From Larix sibirica (taxonomy: Eukaryota > Streptophyta > Pinopsida > Pinales > Pinaceae), in contig NWUY0300025198.1 in the NCBI GenBank assembly GCA_004151065.3, forward strand, positions 32,927 through 48,631: 15,705 bases of DNA, read 5' to 3'. A model generated the notes under the pieces. It had not been told where the DNA came from. It was given only the letters and a program-made list of their open reading frames with translations, and ran no database searches. Below, piece by piece: positions 1 to 8,431 of the stretch. Position 1 is the first letter of the stretch, and each line of letters begins with the position of its first letter. Position numbers and translations under genes: made by a program.

Positions 1-1100
1 GAGTCTCTCTGAAAACTATGTACGATCACGTCTTATGGTCAGCTTTTATCATTAATATGAAAACTATTTTTTTTGTCTGAAAAAAAAAATAAAAATAAAA
101 CAATTTCTCATCAGTTTAAATAACCCACTTAGTACTCATTCATTACATTGTAAAACTCATTACATTATAAAAAAATGTAAGTCGAGTTAGCAAAAGAAAT
201 CATATAGAATTCATTCTCACAACTAAAACTTACACCTAATAACCGAACTTCTTAAAAAGATCACCCAATCTATTATAACTTCAATTAAAACATAATTATT
301 CATACATTTTTCTTCCACAATCAAATCGAATTAACTTACTACCATATATGTGTAAAACTGTGACACTTTTTTTCGCCTTACAACTTATCCATTAATAACT
401 TCGATTAAAACATTTATATTTTATAATCTGATTTTATGGTTTTTTTCTCATAATATATATCAATCACTCGCTCGGAAGATTATCCAATGCGATCAAGGTA
501 TTTTTTGGTACTGTGCCCAGTGTTACAACACCATTTTACACGTGGACATTAGAAATCCAATTCGTTGGTTCGTTCCTTACACAATTTCTATCATTTAAAT
601 TTAATTTATAATCATTTCACTTAACGATTTAATGATTTAATGACATTGTTTAATTTATAAACATTCACTTAGCAATTTAAAGACATCATTTAATTTATAA
701 ACATGTATATACATCACACAATACTCCTTTAGTATAGTTTGCACGTAAAGATAAAAAATATATAATTATATAGATGTGAATATGAGTTAATTATTATTAA
801 ACTTTGTTTCTTATTGTTTATAGTTTCTTCAATACTTTACCTTATTAAAAAATATAAAGTATTTTTAATTATAATTTTATTTTTTAAATAAATTATAACT
901 TTTAAATGTTTCTACTTTTAGATTAATTGATGAGATTGTTTTTTTCATATCCATAAAAATATTTTATTTTAATAAAATACATTTTTTATAAAAAAAAAAA
1001 TATTATGTTGCCACCTGTTTTTGATATCGTCATTGGTATATTTATGAGAGACTATCATTTTTATATGTATTAGGGCATTTGTTATGTATCCATAGTACTC
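1..1100. other. AT-rich intergenic sequence without a gene
   Basis: No reading frame, RNA gene or transposon domain can be supported here. The sequence is strongly AT-rich, with long A and T runs (about 80-105 and 985-1005). Apart from the small repeat at 600-711, nothing organised is visible. It may be old, fully decayed transposon or ordinary plant intergenic DNA. Confidence 0.6.
600..711. repeat. Three-copy short tandem repeat
   Basis: The 12-base word TTTAATTTATAA occurs at 600-611, 649-660 and 689-700. The text after each copy is related (CATTTCACTTA.., CATTCACTTAG.., CATGTAT..), so the unit is about 40-49 bases with internal indels. It lies in AT-rich DNA and has no evident function. 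Confidence 0.6.
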
Positions 1101-1107
1101 CAAGTCA

Positions 1108-1650
1108 TTGTATTACATTTATTTGTTATGTATGTTTCTCTTTGTCATTATTCTTATAATTTTAATATTTTTCAGTCATCTACGACTTACAAGAGCTAAA
1201 AAGTATTTTATGGATTTTTTTCCCCAAAAAATCGAGATCTTAATAAGTCTTTTTCTAATAAATAGTTTAATTTTTTTCACAGTCAGATATCTCTCGATTC
1301 ATTCAAAATTGTCGAAGTGGTTTGCAATGAGGCATCATTGTTGCATGCTAAAGTTTAACATGCCTCTAGAGCAAAGGCATGTTCTGCTTTGTGATCTCAT
1401 CCCTTCGCTTTTCAGGAAGAGGTGGATCAAGATTACATGAGTCAAGGCCAACACCATGAAGAAATATATCAATAAGATGATGGCAATGGCCAAGGGTGGA
1501 ACATTGCATTAAAAGAGACATGCACCAAGCTTGATATATGATAAGAAGTTAGTGCATGCATTGTTCACATAGACACAAGAGAGGTATGGTGAGAGGAATG
1601 GTAAGTATACTAATAGGTTTAGATGGATTTGTGTTATGTGAACCATCTAA
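1108..1650 (+). other. Unrecognised coding-like stretch
   Basis: A 110-codon open frame (1108-1440) starts in very AT-rich DNA; its first half is hydrophobic, and this probably only reflects T-rich codons. More gene-like text sits in frame 3 from 1407 (FQEEVDQDY, then QGQHHEEIY), which stops at a TAA about 60 bases later and continues with GQGWNIALKET. The CTTTTCAG at 1408-1415 could be an old splice acceptor. No domain is recognised, so this may be noncoding or the 5' part of the relic that follows. Confidence 0.2.
1357..1383. repeat. 9-base inverted repeat (hairpin)
   Basis: AACATGCCT at 1357-1365 is followed, after a 9-base spacer, by its exact reverse complement AGGCATGTT at 1375-1383. 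Both arms contain GC pairs, so this is less trivial than the many A/T palindromes nearby. No terminator or known site is recognised. Confidence 0.5.
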
Positions 1651-1651
1651 C

Positions 1652-1930
1652 ACATTGGAGACTTGGATTATTAAACAAGAAAGCTAGCTAATTCGCTTGG
1701 AAAGAGAGAACCTTATGTTGAAGGAGTCATTGAATTCTATGGAGCAAGAAATGTAGGACCTAAGTTGGCATTTGAAGCATCTGGAATGTGGTGTTGCTAA
1801 CCCTAATAACAATACTAGCAATAAAAAGTGTGTTAACAACAACACTAATTGCAATGCTATGGAAAATCATTCCTCGAATGAAGATGATGTCAAGGTCTAC
1901 CCTAAAAAGAGTGTTAGGGATGAGGTTTGA
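1652..1930 (+). pseudogene. Coiled-coil protein relic, unrecognised
   Basis: Frame 2 reads as a plausible protein with in-frame stops at about 1673 (TAG) and 1754 (TAG), ending at TGA 1928-1930. A Leu/Glu/Lys-rich segment (IRLERENLMLKESLNSMEQ) suggests a coiled coil. It is followed by an Asn-rich low-complexity part (NPNNNTSNKK) and a charged part (NHSSNEDDVKVYPKK). Past the TGA the frame stays acidic and Gly-rich (EGDRGGDRDGDAS). No catalytic or zinc-binding motif is seen. It could be the C-terminal end of a transposon gag or of a captured host gene; the family is unknown. Confidence 0.35.
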
Positions 1931-2028
1931 GAAGGAGATAGAGGGGGAGACAGAGATGGAGATGCATCTAATGCTTTCCATTGGTTTACCATTTCAAGTT
2001 GAGAGCAATTGTAGGGGTTTTAGAATAG

Positions 2029-2340
2029 TGTTAGAGGATCCTGGTCGACGTAGTCGACTAGGTCCTCCAAACCAACCATCGACTAGTCATCCCGATCTAG
2101 TCGAGTTGTTAGGCTAACTTCCAGATAGTTAGGCCATTATAACTGTCGAACTAATTGTATGAACCACATAAAAGGCTGCTGAGTTGGATGTTAAAGAGAT
2201 GATTATCCCCCTTTTGTACGGTATGGCCTGATGAAATAATAAAAGACTTGTTTTTGATGTCCCCATTATTTTCTTACTTTCTTGCCCTCTTTGTGTATTT
2301 GTGATCTTGTACTTGATATATGCTATATATATTGTGAGTG
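2029..2340 (+). promoter_or_regulatory. Possible decayed LTR (U3-R-U5-like)
   Basis: This gene-free stretch has the order of an LTR: it opens with TGTTAGAGGATCC, has a TATA-like CATAAAAGG near 2167, a poly(A)-signal-like AATAATAAAAGAC near 2236, and a T/GT-rich tail. It lies just before the first retroelement coding text. Against this, no primer-binding site follows and no second copy was found near the 3' end of either element. The U3-like part holds a cluster of GTCGAC and CTAGTCG/CGACTAG words (2044-2105). The call rests on layout only. Confidence 0.25.
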
Positions 2341-2426
2341 AGAAGGAAATTAGAGAGTGGTGGAATCGAAAAATCACGAACTATATTCAAAACTATGCTA
2401 GGAGGAACAAGTTGACAATCGCGTAG

Positions 2427-3090
2427 GCCAAAGAAAATATCTTCACTGAGTCTCATGAATGCTTCATAGAATTTTTTCGTCCACGTGAAATAAATAAATT
2501 CTTGGATAACATTCAAGAGCAAGTTAGACGCCCAGAATGAAAGATTATTAATGCACAGGCTCTGTAATGGTAGGCGGAGGAATTTATATGAGTGGATGGA
2601 AAATATATGCGACAACTTCTGCAAAGAACAAGCTATTGAAGAAAGAACTTCCCTCAACAAAGTTAGAAGCAAATTCTATACCAAATTCTATGGCAATTTT
2701 TTTCTATACGATTATGACTTTTCTCTATAAGTTTTAATTGAGAAAGGATTCAGTCACATAGTTGAGTATCGACCTCCCTTGGCCCTTGGTGCTAGTTCCA
2801 ACTGGGATCATAAACAAAAAGACTAGGGAACTTCGTTCGTGAATGAGAGTGGGAATATTTTTTGAGTAAATGAAAACCATTGCTGAACCCACTTAGATCG
2901 ACCAAAAATAGTTGGGTTGTCAATGGGGGGTTAACCGACCATGTGGAATGAATGAATAGAGGATGACAATTGACAAAATTGGTAAGAATTATGACTTGTA
3001 AGAAGCCAAGTTCGACTCGAAGAAAGTTGATGGCCAGTCACAAACAAATAGCTGATATTTAGAAAATTGAAAGGGAAAAATGATTTAAAA
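2427..3090 (+). pseudogene. Leader or N-terminal gag relic of copy A
   Basis: Frame 3 from 2427 is open for about 37 codons (ENIFTESHECFIEFFRPRE, then DNIQEQVRRPE) before stops. Another gene-like stretch follows in frame 1 from about 2764 (EYRPPLALGASSNWDHKQK, then GTSFVNESGNIF) and runs past 3000 with stops at about 2824, 2863, 2887, 2929, 2950 and 2968. It lies directly before the gag N-terminal region of copy A and has no counterpart before copy B, which is 5'-truncated. I do not recognise the domain. It may be the 5' end of the gag polyprotein or a separate leader ORF. Confidence 0.4.
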
Positions 3091-3206
3091 ATGGGAAGAA
3101 TTGAGGGACCATTCAAGTCCACTCCATAATAAGAGGATATGAAGACGATGGTAAAAAAAATTGAGTAGCCAAAAATCCTACCCGAGTAGAGGAAAGTTGG
3201 TCAAAT

Positions 3207-4325
3207 GAGAGAGAGGATGAGGTGTTGACCAAAGGACCTTTGCTGATGTAGAAAAATTTGAAAGTGTTGCAGATTGTTAATCCTAAAGATACGAATCCCG
3301 TCAATACAATCCCAATCCTTTTGAATCATAGCCCTAGTGTACGATATATTTCCAAGTGCGACTTGGGAATTGGGCCTGGTTAGAGTACAATATGGAGCCA
3401 ATTAAACAACTATGGAAGAATTATGGATCGATTGATGATCTAGTGAACACACCATGGTAACTGGATCATCTTTACACTAGAGTTTGGAAGACACAGTTTT
3501 AACTTATTCTATTCAGAACACATGGAGGTACCCCCTACTAGCATTACTATCTATTGCAGAGATAATCCCATCAGATATCTGTCATATCAACGAAGAATTT
3601 ATAAAAGAAGTATGACTATGCTAGTATAAAACTCATCAAAAAGAAGTATGCACATAAACTCATTGCAAAGAAGTAAGTTCGTCCATAGTTGGTCATGCGT
3701 CACCAGCAAGTAATCTAAATAGAACTCAAAGTAGAATCCAGAAGTATGTTAACATGGCTTACAATCATTCAATAAACACTCATATATGTGAATGGGACAA
3801 GGACCCTAGAAAACATTGGTTTGTCTGTGAAACCATCTGCGAAGCTAACCTTATTGATGATGAAAATGGACAGATAGCTCTATTCGTAGGCGGCCTTAGA
3901 AAAAAGCGCTCACATGGTATATGAAATTTATTGAATATGGAACAAAAACAAAGCAAGACATCAAAGAGAAGTTTCTAAAATTCTTCAAGACGCAAGACGA
4001 TAGGCACCTGACAACTCACAAGTTAAAATAAATTACTAAGGTGATACAATGTGTGAATATCACATAATATTTAAATACTTAGTCAAATTCCCTCCAAGAT
4101 GGATCAAGCAGTCTTGATCTAATGGTTTGTTGCAGGTCTACATCCAAGGATCAAAACACCCTTGCTCTTACATGAATTTACATCGTATGACAATGTTCTA
4201 AATAAAGCTTTAATGGTCAAGTCAAATGCATATTTCTCAGTTGGACCTGTCAACCAAAGATTGGAATAAAATTTAGAAACAATGAAATGATCACTTCAAC
4301 AACTTACTTTGAGGCACAACAACTT
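3207..4325 (+). pseudogene. gag: gag, N-terminal and core region, copy A
   Basis: Gag forms the particle that packages the element's RNA. An N-terminal part in frame 3 (3207 to about 3600) reads GPLLM, HSPSVRYISKCDLGIG and FGRHSFNLFYSEHMEV, matching copy B. The capsid-like core begins at 3802 (DPRKHWFVCETI, frame 1), shifts to frame 3 by a one-base loss near 3905 (TWYMKFIE, then KEKFLKFFKTQDDRHL), and continues in frame 1 from 4099 (KMDQAVLI, stop, WFVAGLHPRIKTPLLLHEF). The pattern R-A-L-T-W-Y, F-x-F-F, W-F-V-A-G-L is typical of plant Retrotrans_gag domains. At least two frameshifts and several stops break it. Confidence 0.8.
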
Positions 4326-4329
4326 GTGT

Positions 4330-4963
4330 TGCATGACATGTTTGTTGAAGGGTCACACCAAATACATCTGTCGATACGATGATCGACTCCAATTCCATGA
4401 CAACAGAATAATGTATCACAAATAAAGAATACCATTCCTAGAGGAAAGAAGACTATTACAAGAAGAACCAAGACTATTCCCAAAAGAAAGACGACAATAC
4501 AATTTTTTGAATTGCTCAAACAAGCTATTATTGCGACACATGTGAAAGGTTTGAGCCGCATTCGATGGTAGAGTGCCCATATAATGATAACACTATCAAA
4601 CTAAAATGGTGTGGAATATATCGAACCACTCAACATAACATTGTATAATGTATAAAGAATTTGAAGAGCAAAGCCAATTATTAGACAGTCTATCAAGCAC
4701 AAACCATTGACCGATGTAATCAAAAGGGTTGAAACTTTCCTAATAACGACCAATGTAACAATGGATATAACTAATGTGGTGGCTACAACTGTCATGGGAT
4801 ATATAACAATAATCATGGTAACCTCCCTTTTGGTTGAGGAAAACCTCATTTTTTTATTTGCTTCAGTGAAGAACACTTGTGTCCCGACTGTTAGTGGAAA
4901 GACGAGACATATATCAATTTTTGTACAAAATGTGGGCTGGGAGAGCATAATATAGAAGAATGC
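4330..4963 (+). pseudogene. Five-zinc-knuckle nucleocapsid array, copy A
   Basis: Five CCHC-type knuckles, the RNA-binding part of gag, can be read. K1 at 4330-4371 (CMTCLLKGHTKYIC) is intact, in frame 1. K2 at 4532-4576 (CDTCERFEPHSMVEC) is intact with one extra residue before His, in frame 2. K3 at 4610-4651 has its second Cys changed to Tyr and a TAA before the last Cys. K4 at 4850-4891 (ICFSEEHLCPDC) lacks the first Cys. K5 at 4922-4963 (CTKCGLGEHNIEEC) is intact. K2-K5 share frame 2. Between K3 and K4 lies an Asn/Gly/Tyr-rich linker (GGYNCHGIYNNNHGN, about 4780-4830), like the RGG-type linkers of nucleic-acid-binding proteins. A one-base loss just after K5 breaks the join to the protease. 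Confidence 0.75.
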
Positions 4964-5004
4964 CCCATCATGCTTGAAAATACAAATAAAAAGAATGTAA
5001 TCTC

Positions 5005-5331
5005 TTGTCTGGAGTTCCTAAGCATGAAGTATTGAATTCTAAGAGTTTGCATATAATTACCAGGCTAGTCAGACAACCATGGGAAAGAAAAATGAAATCT
5101 TCCATATCACTAGAAAAAGATAGAATAAAATTGAAAGGTGAAGGTAAAAATGTCATTGTAACTATTCATCCATCCCAAGGAAAACCTTGGGTAGAGCCCA
5201 ATGACAACTATGTAGACATAAGGCGCTTGTACCAAGTCATGCAAACTAACGAAGAATCATTCGAACCAAATGAATATGGGGAGATCCATTTGGGCTCACC
5301 CATGTTGGTCGGACATAACTATGACTTGTAA
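5005..5331 (+). pseudogene. Protease-deleted gag-pol junction, copy A
   Basis: This is a 108-codon open frame without stops. Its first 20 or so residues (VPKHEVLNSKSLHIITR) match the segment after the zinc knuckles in copy B. The next residues (RQPWERKMKSSISLEKD) match the end of the protease region of copy B. The 582 bases between, containing the whole aspartic protease, are missing in frame. The rest (GEGKNVIVTIHPSQGKPWVEP) is the conserved tail before the second gag-like domain. The open state is probably chance survival after the deletion, not a functional new protein. Confidence 0.75.
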
Positions 5332-5924
5332 CTTTACGATTGACAAATTGAAAACTATGAAGCACATGCAAGAGAATGTTGAACAATTGAAGTCATCTCG
5401 CATAGACCAGTACGAGAATGCTTTGTAATTACAACAACACCAAAAATATTTGAGAAGAAAGTAAGGGAATACCCCTCTTTAGTCTCAATGAAAATTGAGC
5501 CGACTAACCTTCCACTACTCATATACAAGGAATGTGAGTCGCCATCGATTCATGTCAAAGAAGTCTCTAAGAATGTTGGAGAAAAAGGATGAATTTAGAG
5601 CATAGTCAAAATCTTTATTGGTCATGCATCTAGATGGTGGGATACCCATTAGTTTCGTCTGCAAACTTGGATGACTACTTCAACTTATTTTGTGGAACAA
5701 TTTGGAGGAAGAAAATAACTGCACAAACATAAATTTAGAATTTTTTCCAAGGTCAAGACCCAGCCGAGCACATTAACATGTGTGAAAAAAAATGGAAAAG
5801 GATTGGTTATAGAGATGAGCAAGGATGGCCACATATGTTTACTAATACATTGGATGACCTGCCCAACAAATGGTACAAAATGGAAGAAGCTAGGGGAGAA
5901 ACATTTAACTGGAAATCCCTTAAA
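5332..5924 (+). pseudogene. Second gag-like domain, copy A, truncated
   Basis: In frame 1 the sequence reads ECFVITTTPKIFEKKVREYP, then RWWDTH at 5632-5649, then QTWMTTSTYFVEQFGG, with stops at about 5329, 5341, 5374, 5590, 5596 and 5650. A frameshift after the FGG motif moves the remaining match into other frames (WKRIGYRDEQ-like text). It ends at the NN within the segment that reads GETFNRKTLK in copy B. See copy B for the interpretation. Confidence 0.7.
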
Positions 5925-5926
5925 NN
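5925..5926. other. Undetermined bases (NN) at a homology break
   Basis: Two N bases lie exactly where the match between copies A and B ends: copy B continues into GAATTTTTATTAAAG, while copy A is followed by TAGTCTTCCCTAG and CT repeats. This may be an assembly join or an ambiguous call at a true breakpoint. A third single N is at 6946. Confidence 0.9.
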
Positions 5927-5936
5927 TAGTCTTCCC

Positions 5937-6072
5937 TAGATCTAGATCTACTTACTCTTGATCTCTCTCTCTCTCTCTCTCTCATTTTTTATCTCTCTCT
6001 CTCTAAAACCCTAACCCCCAATCTCTCTCTGTGTATCTCTCTCTCTCTCTCTCTCTAAACCCCTAACCCCCA
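5937..6072. repeat. CT microsatellites with telo-box-like motifs
   Basis: (TC)n tracts lie at 5962-5983, 5992-6004 and 6036-6056. Two of them are followed by near-identical tails: AAAACCCTAACCCCCA at 6005-6020 and AAACCCCTAACCCCCA after 6056. The exact plant telo-box AAACCCTAA is at 6006-6014; the second has an extra C. CT-rich DNA with telo-boxes occurs in plant 5' leaders of growth-related genes, but no gene follows here. The block looks like a local duplication of about 45 bases. Confidence 0.7.
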
Positions 6073-6109
6073 CTTGAAAATCTGAACCCAAAATCTGACG
6101 GCATATATG

Positions 6110-6530
6110 TCCGATTTTTGACATCAAGCTGTCGACAATTCGACAAGCCTCTCCTTTTTTAAACGTCGGTAGACATTCGACGGATATCCAACATGACATT
6201 GTTGAATATCCGACCACAAATCTATTAATATACTTGTCGAAAATCCAACCACAAATCTATTAATATATTGGTCGTATATCTGACCACAGTTTCTTTTTGG
6301 AACGTCGAATATCCGGCCAAAATTATTTTACAGAAGGGCAGATATCCGACCACATAGCCGTCGGATATCCGACCCAAAATACTTTACAGGAGGTCAGATA
6401 TCCGACCACATTACCGTCGGATATCCGACGCCAATACCCACAAAAAAAGAAAAAGTTTGATGACATTTGTCGTCGATGGTATGTCATGGTCGTCCGAATC
6501 GTTGGAAGGGTCGTCGAAGATCTGACCATT
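6110..6530. repeat. Palindromic GTCGGATATCCGAC repeat array
   Basis: A 14-base perfect palindrome occurs at 6360-6373 and 6416-6429, 56 bases apart. Degenerate copies (half palindrome plus ATATCCGACCACA) run through 6180-6355. Two units at about 6212-6240 and 6248-6276 share ACCACAAATCTATTAATAT. Weaker GTCGAC/TCGTCGAAG words continue to about 6520. Because the motif is its own reverse complement, both strands show open frames of 85-89 codons here; these are not genes. Such arrays resemble subterminal repeats of plant CACTA DNA transposons, but no clear terminal repeat is present. Confidence 0.65.
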
Positions 6531-6680
6531 ATGGGAAATTTAAAAAAAAATACTAGTTCTATGTAGATTTTGCTACACAAGAAACTGTTCAGGTGTCACA
6601 ATTTGAAGACATTCTCAGTAGCCCCCCCTCCTTCAATGTTTTCTAAGTTGAATTTTCTACCTCACCATACTTCCTAGATC

Positions 6681-6899
6681 ATGTCACTCTTCACAACACC
6701 AAATTTGGGTCAGCCTCCCCACTAGAAAGGGGTTGAATCCTCGAATTCCACTGGGCCTTAATAAAATTCAAGTACCCATGATCATATGACTCTTATGTAG
6801 TATCAACTTCCTAAATTTGATCTCAAGAAATTTGATGAGTGTGATCCCACTAAGTGCATCACTCAAATGTAAAATTACTTTTCCTTACATGGGGTTATT
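6681..6899 (+). pseudogene. gag N-terminal scrap of another retroelement
   Basis: One frame can be followed from ATG 6681 (MSLFTTPNLGQPP) to 6899 despite about five stops. Its best part is LPKFDLKKFDECDPTKCITQ at 6807-6866, then, after a TAA, NYFSLHGVI. Plant Ty3/gypsy gag proteins commonly begin with a K-F-D-G-x-D-P-x-x-W motif before the capsid core. This segment resembles neither copy A nor copy B, so it is probably a fragment of a second family. It is too short for firm assignment. Confidence 0.45.
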
Positions 6900-7110
6900 T
6901 ATAATTTAATTAAACTTAAACTTGGAGTCTTATATTTTGATCCTANTATTTAGTTTTTAGAAGTAAAAAAAAATCGAAAATGTATATATTTTCTTATTAT
7001 AACTAGCTACTAAATGTATAATTTTTTGTAAATTTTGAAAAAATGCACTTGTAAATAAAAATTATGTATTTTTTTAAGACCAAAAAGTTTCAAATTGCAA
7101 AAAAATGGCT
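6900..7110. other. AT-rich spacer before copy B
   Basis: No gene is visible. The stretch is rich in A and T runs and holds a single N at 6946. The homology with copy A begins only after about 7115, so this is where the 5' end of copy B was lost. No LTR or primer-binding site is seen. Confidence 0.6.
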
Positions 7111-7279
7111 CAAAATGAAAAATGGTGCTACCAACAAACAATTGATATTCAAAAAATTGAAAGAGAAAAATGACATAAAAGATGAGAAGAATTGAGGGAC
7201 CATTAAAGAACACTCTGTAATAAGAGGAATATGAAGAATGTGATCAAAAAGACCGAGTAGACAAAAGTCCTAGCTAAGT

Positions 7280-8400
7280 CATGGGAAAGTTGACCAGATG
7301 AGAGAGAGGGTGAGGCACCAGTCAAAGGACCTTTTTTGATGGAGGAAACTCCAAATGCGTTACAGATTGTCATTCTTGAAGTTATGACTCCCTTTGACAT
7401 GATCCTGATCCTTTTGAATCATCGCCCCATTGTAAGATATATCGTAGAGTGCAACTTGGAAATTGGACCTAGCCAGAATTCAATACAAAGTCGACTAGAT
7501 GATTGTGGATGAATTATGGATCAACTGATGATCCAGAGACCACCTCATGGTAACTGTGTCATCTTTACACCAGAGTTTGGAAGACATAGTTTTCACTTAT
7601 TCTATTCAAAACACGTGGAGGTGGTACCTTGCCAGCAACATCATCAATCGAAGCGCATATCCCATCGTAGATCCGACATATTGGCAAAGCCTACGTAGAA
7701 TAAGTCTGACTATCGTAGTATAAAAATCATCTCATTGACAAGAAGTACAAAAACTCATTGCAAAGAAGTAAGTTCGTCCATGGCAGGGCATTCGTCTCCT
7801 ATAAGTAATCTAAATAGAACTCAAAGTAGAAACCAAAATTCTGTTAATATGGCTTACCATCTTTCAGTCCACATTTATATCTATGAAGGGGATGAGGACC
7901 CTAGAAAACATTGGTTTTTCTGTGAAACCATCTGGGAAGCTAACATTATTAATGATGAGAATATATAGATAGCTAAATTTGCATGTGGCCTCTGAAAAAG
8001 AGCGCCCACTTGGTATATGAACTTTATTGAAGATGGAACCAAAAAAAACAAGAAATCAAAGAGAATTTTCTAGATTTCGTCAAGACACAAGACAACAGAC
8101 ATCTTGCTACTCAAAAATTAAAAGAAATTACTCAAAGACCAGGTGAAACAGTGTGTCAATATGACAAAAGATTTAAATACTTAGTCAAATGCCATCCAAG
8201 ATGGATCAAACTGTCTTGATCCAATGGTTTATTGTAGGTATGCATACAAGGTTTTAAATGCCCTTTCTCTTACATGAATTCACAACGTATGATGAAGTTC
8301 TAAAGAAAGCTTTAAAGGTTGACTCAAATGCATATTTTTCAGTTGGACCTACCAACAAAAGACTTGAAGAAAAGTAAGAAAAAATGCATAGATCACTTCA
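7280..8400 (+). pseudogene. gag: gag, N-terminal and core region, copy B
   Basis: Frame 1 from about 7290 to 8040 reads as protein with few stops: PNALQIVILEVMTPFD, RPIVRYIVECNLEIGP, PEFGRHSFHLFYSKHVEV, then the core start EDPRKHWFFCETIWEANII at 7894-7950. An indel in the A-run near 8041-8048 moves the frame to 3 (KENFLDFVKTQDNRHL, then QRPGETVCQYDKRF at 8133-8174). A further shift near 8190 moves it to frame 2 (KMDQTVLIQWFIVGMHTRF, then MPFLLHEFTTYDEVLKKAL). The Q-x-x-G-E-x-V-x-x-Y-x-x-R-F stretch is the classic conserved core of plant retrotransposon gag. The N-terminal ~200 residues are shared with copy A but match no domain I know. Confidence 0.82.
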
Positions 8401-8431
8401 ACAACTTGACTTTTTGCACAACGACTTGTGG

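Larger units (their letters stand above)
2427..5924 (+). mobile_element. Ty3/gypsy element copy A, 3'-truncated
   Basis: Copy A carries, in sense order, the leader relic, gag core, five zinc knuckles, the protease tail and the second gag-like domain. It ends abruptly at NN (5925-5926). RT, RNase H and integrase are absent. Compared with copy B it lacks the protease core through a 582-base deletion at about 5065. Many in-frame stops and single-base frameshifts show it is dead. The 5' end is uncertain because no LTR or target-site duplication was found. Confidence 0.8.
3030..5924 (+). repeat. Direct repeat, arm A (partner 7115-10584)
   Basis: From about GCTGATATT..AAAATTGAAAG (near 3050) to the CTTAAA at 5919-5924, the sequence aligns colinearly with arm B. 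Matching landmarks are offset by about 4.10 kb before the deletion (3802 to 7897; 4330 to 8432; 4922 to 8998) and by 4.66 kb after it (5635 to 10294; 5924 to 10584). Sampled stretches are about 80% identical by eye. Homology ends exactly at the NN. Confidence 0.9.

Noticed and set aside
960-1005. A/T palindrome ATTTTATT-TT-AATAAAAT as a MITE or terminator
   Set aside because: In DNA of nearly pure A and T such hairpins are expected by chance, and no terminal repeats or target duplication are seen.
2274-2672. 132-codon minus-strand open frame
   Set aside because: It lies antisense to the leader relic and has no recognised motif; AT-rich shadow.
4304-4948. Minus-strand open frames (85 and 115 codons) with hydrophobic text
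   Set aside because: They are antisense to gag and knuckle coding sequence, and hydrophobicity is expected from the complement of A-rich codons.
4707-4955. 82-codon + strand open frame over the zinc-knuckle region
   Set aside because: It is in frame 3, while the knuckles and the Asn/Gly linker read in frame 2; it is an overlapping shadow.
6005-6072. Interstitial telomere array
   Set aside because: Only two AAACCC(C)TAA units are present, separated by CT repeats; not a telomeric tandem.
6297-6580. Open frames of 85-89 codons on both strands
   Set aside because: They arise from the palindromic repeat array, which reads similarly on both strands and has no protein motif.
6573-6584. CTACACAAGAAA as a CACTA transposon 5' end
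   Set aside because: The word differs from CACTACAAGAAA and points away from the palindrome array, so it would not enclose it.
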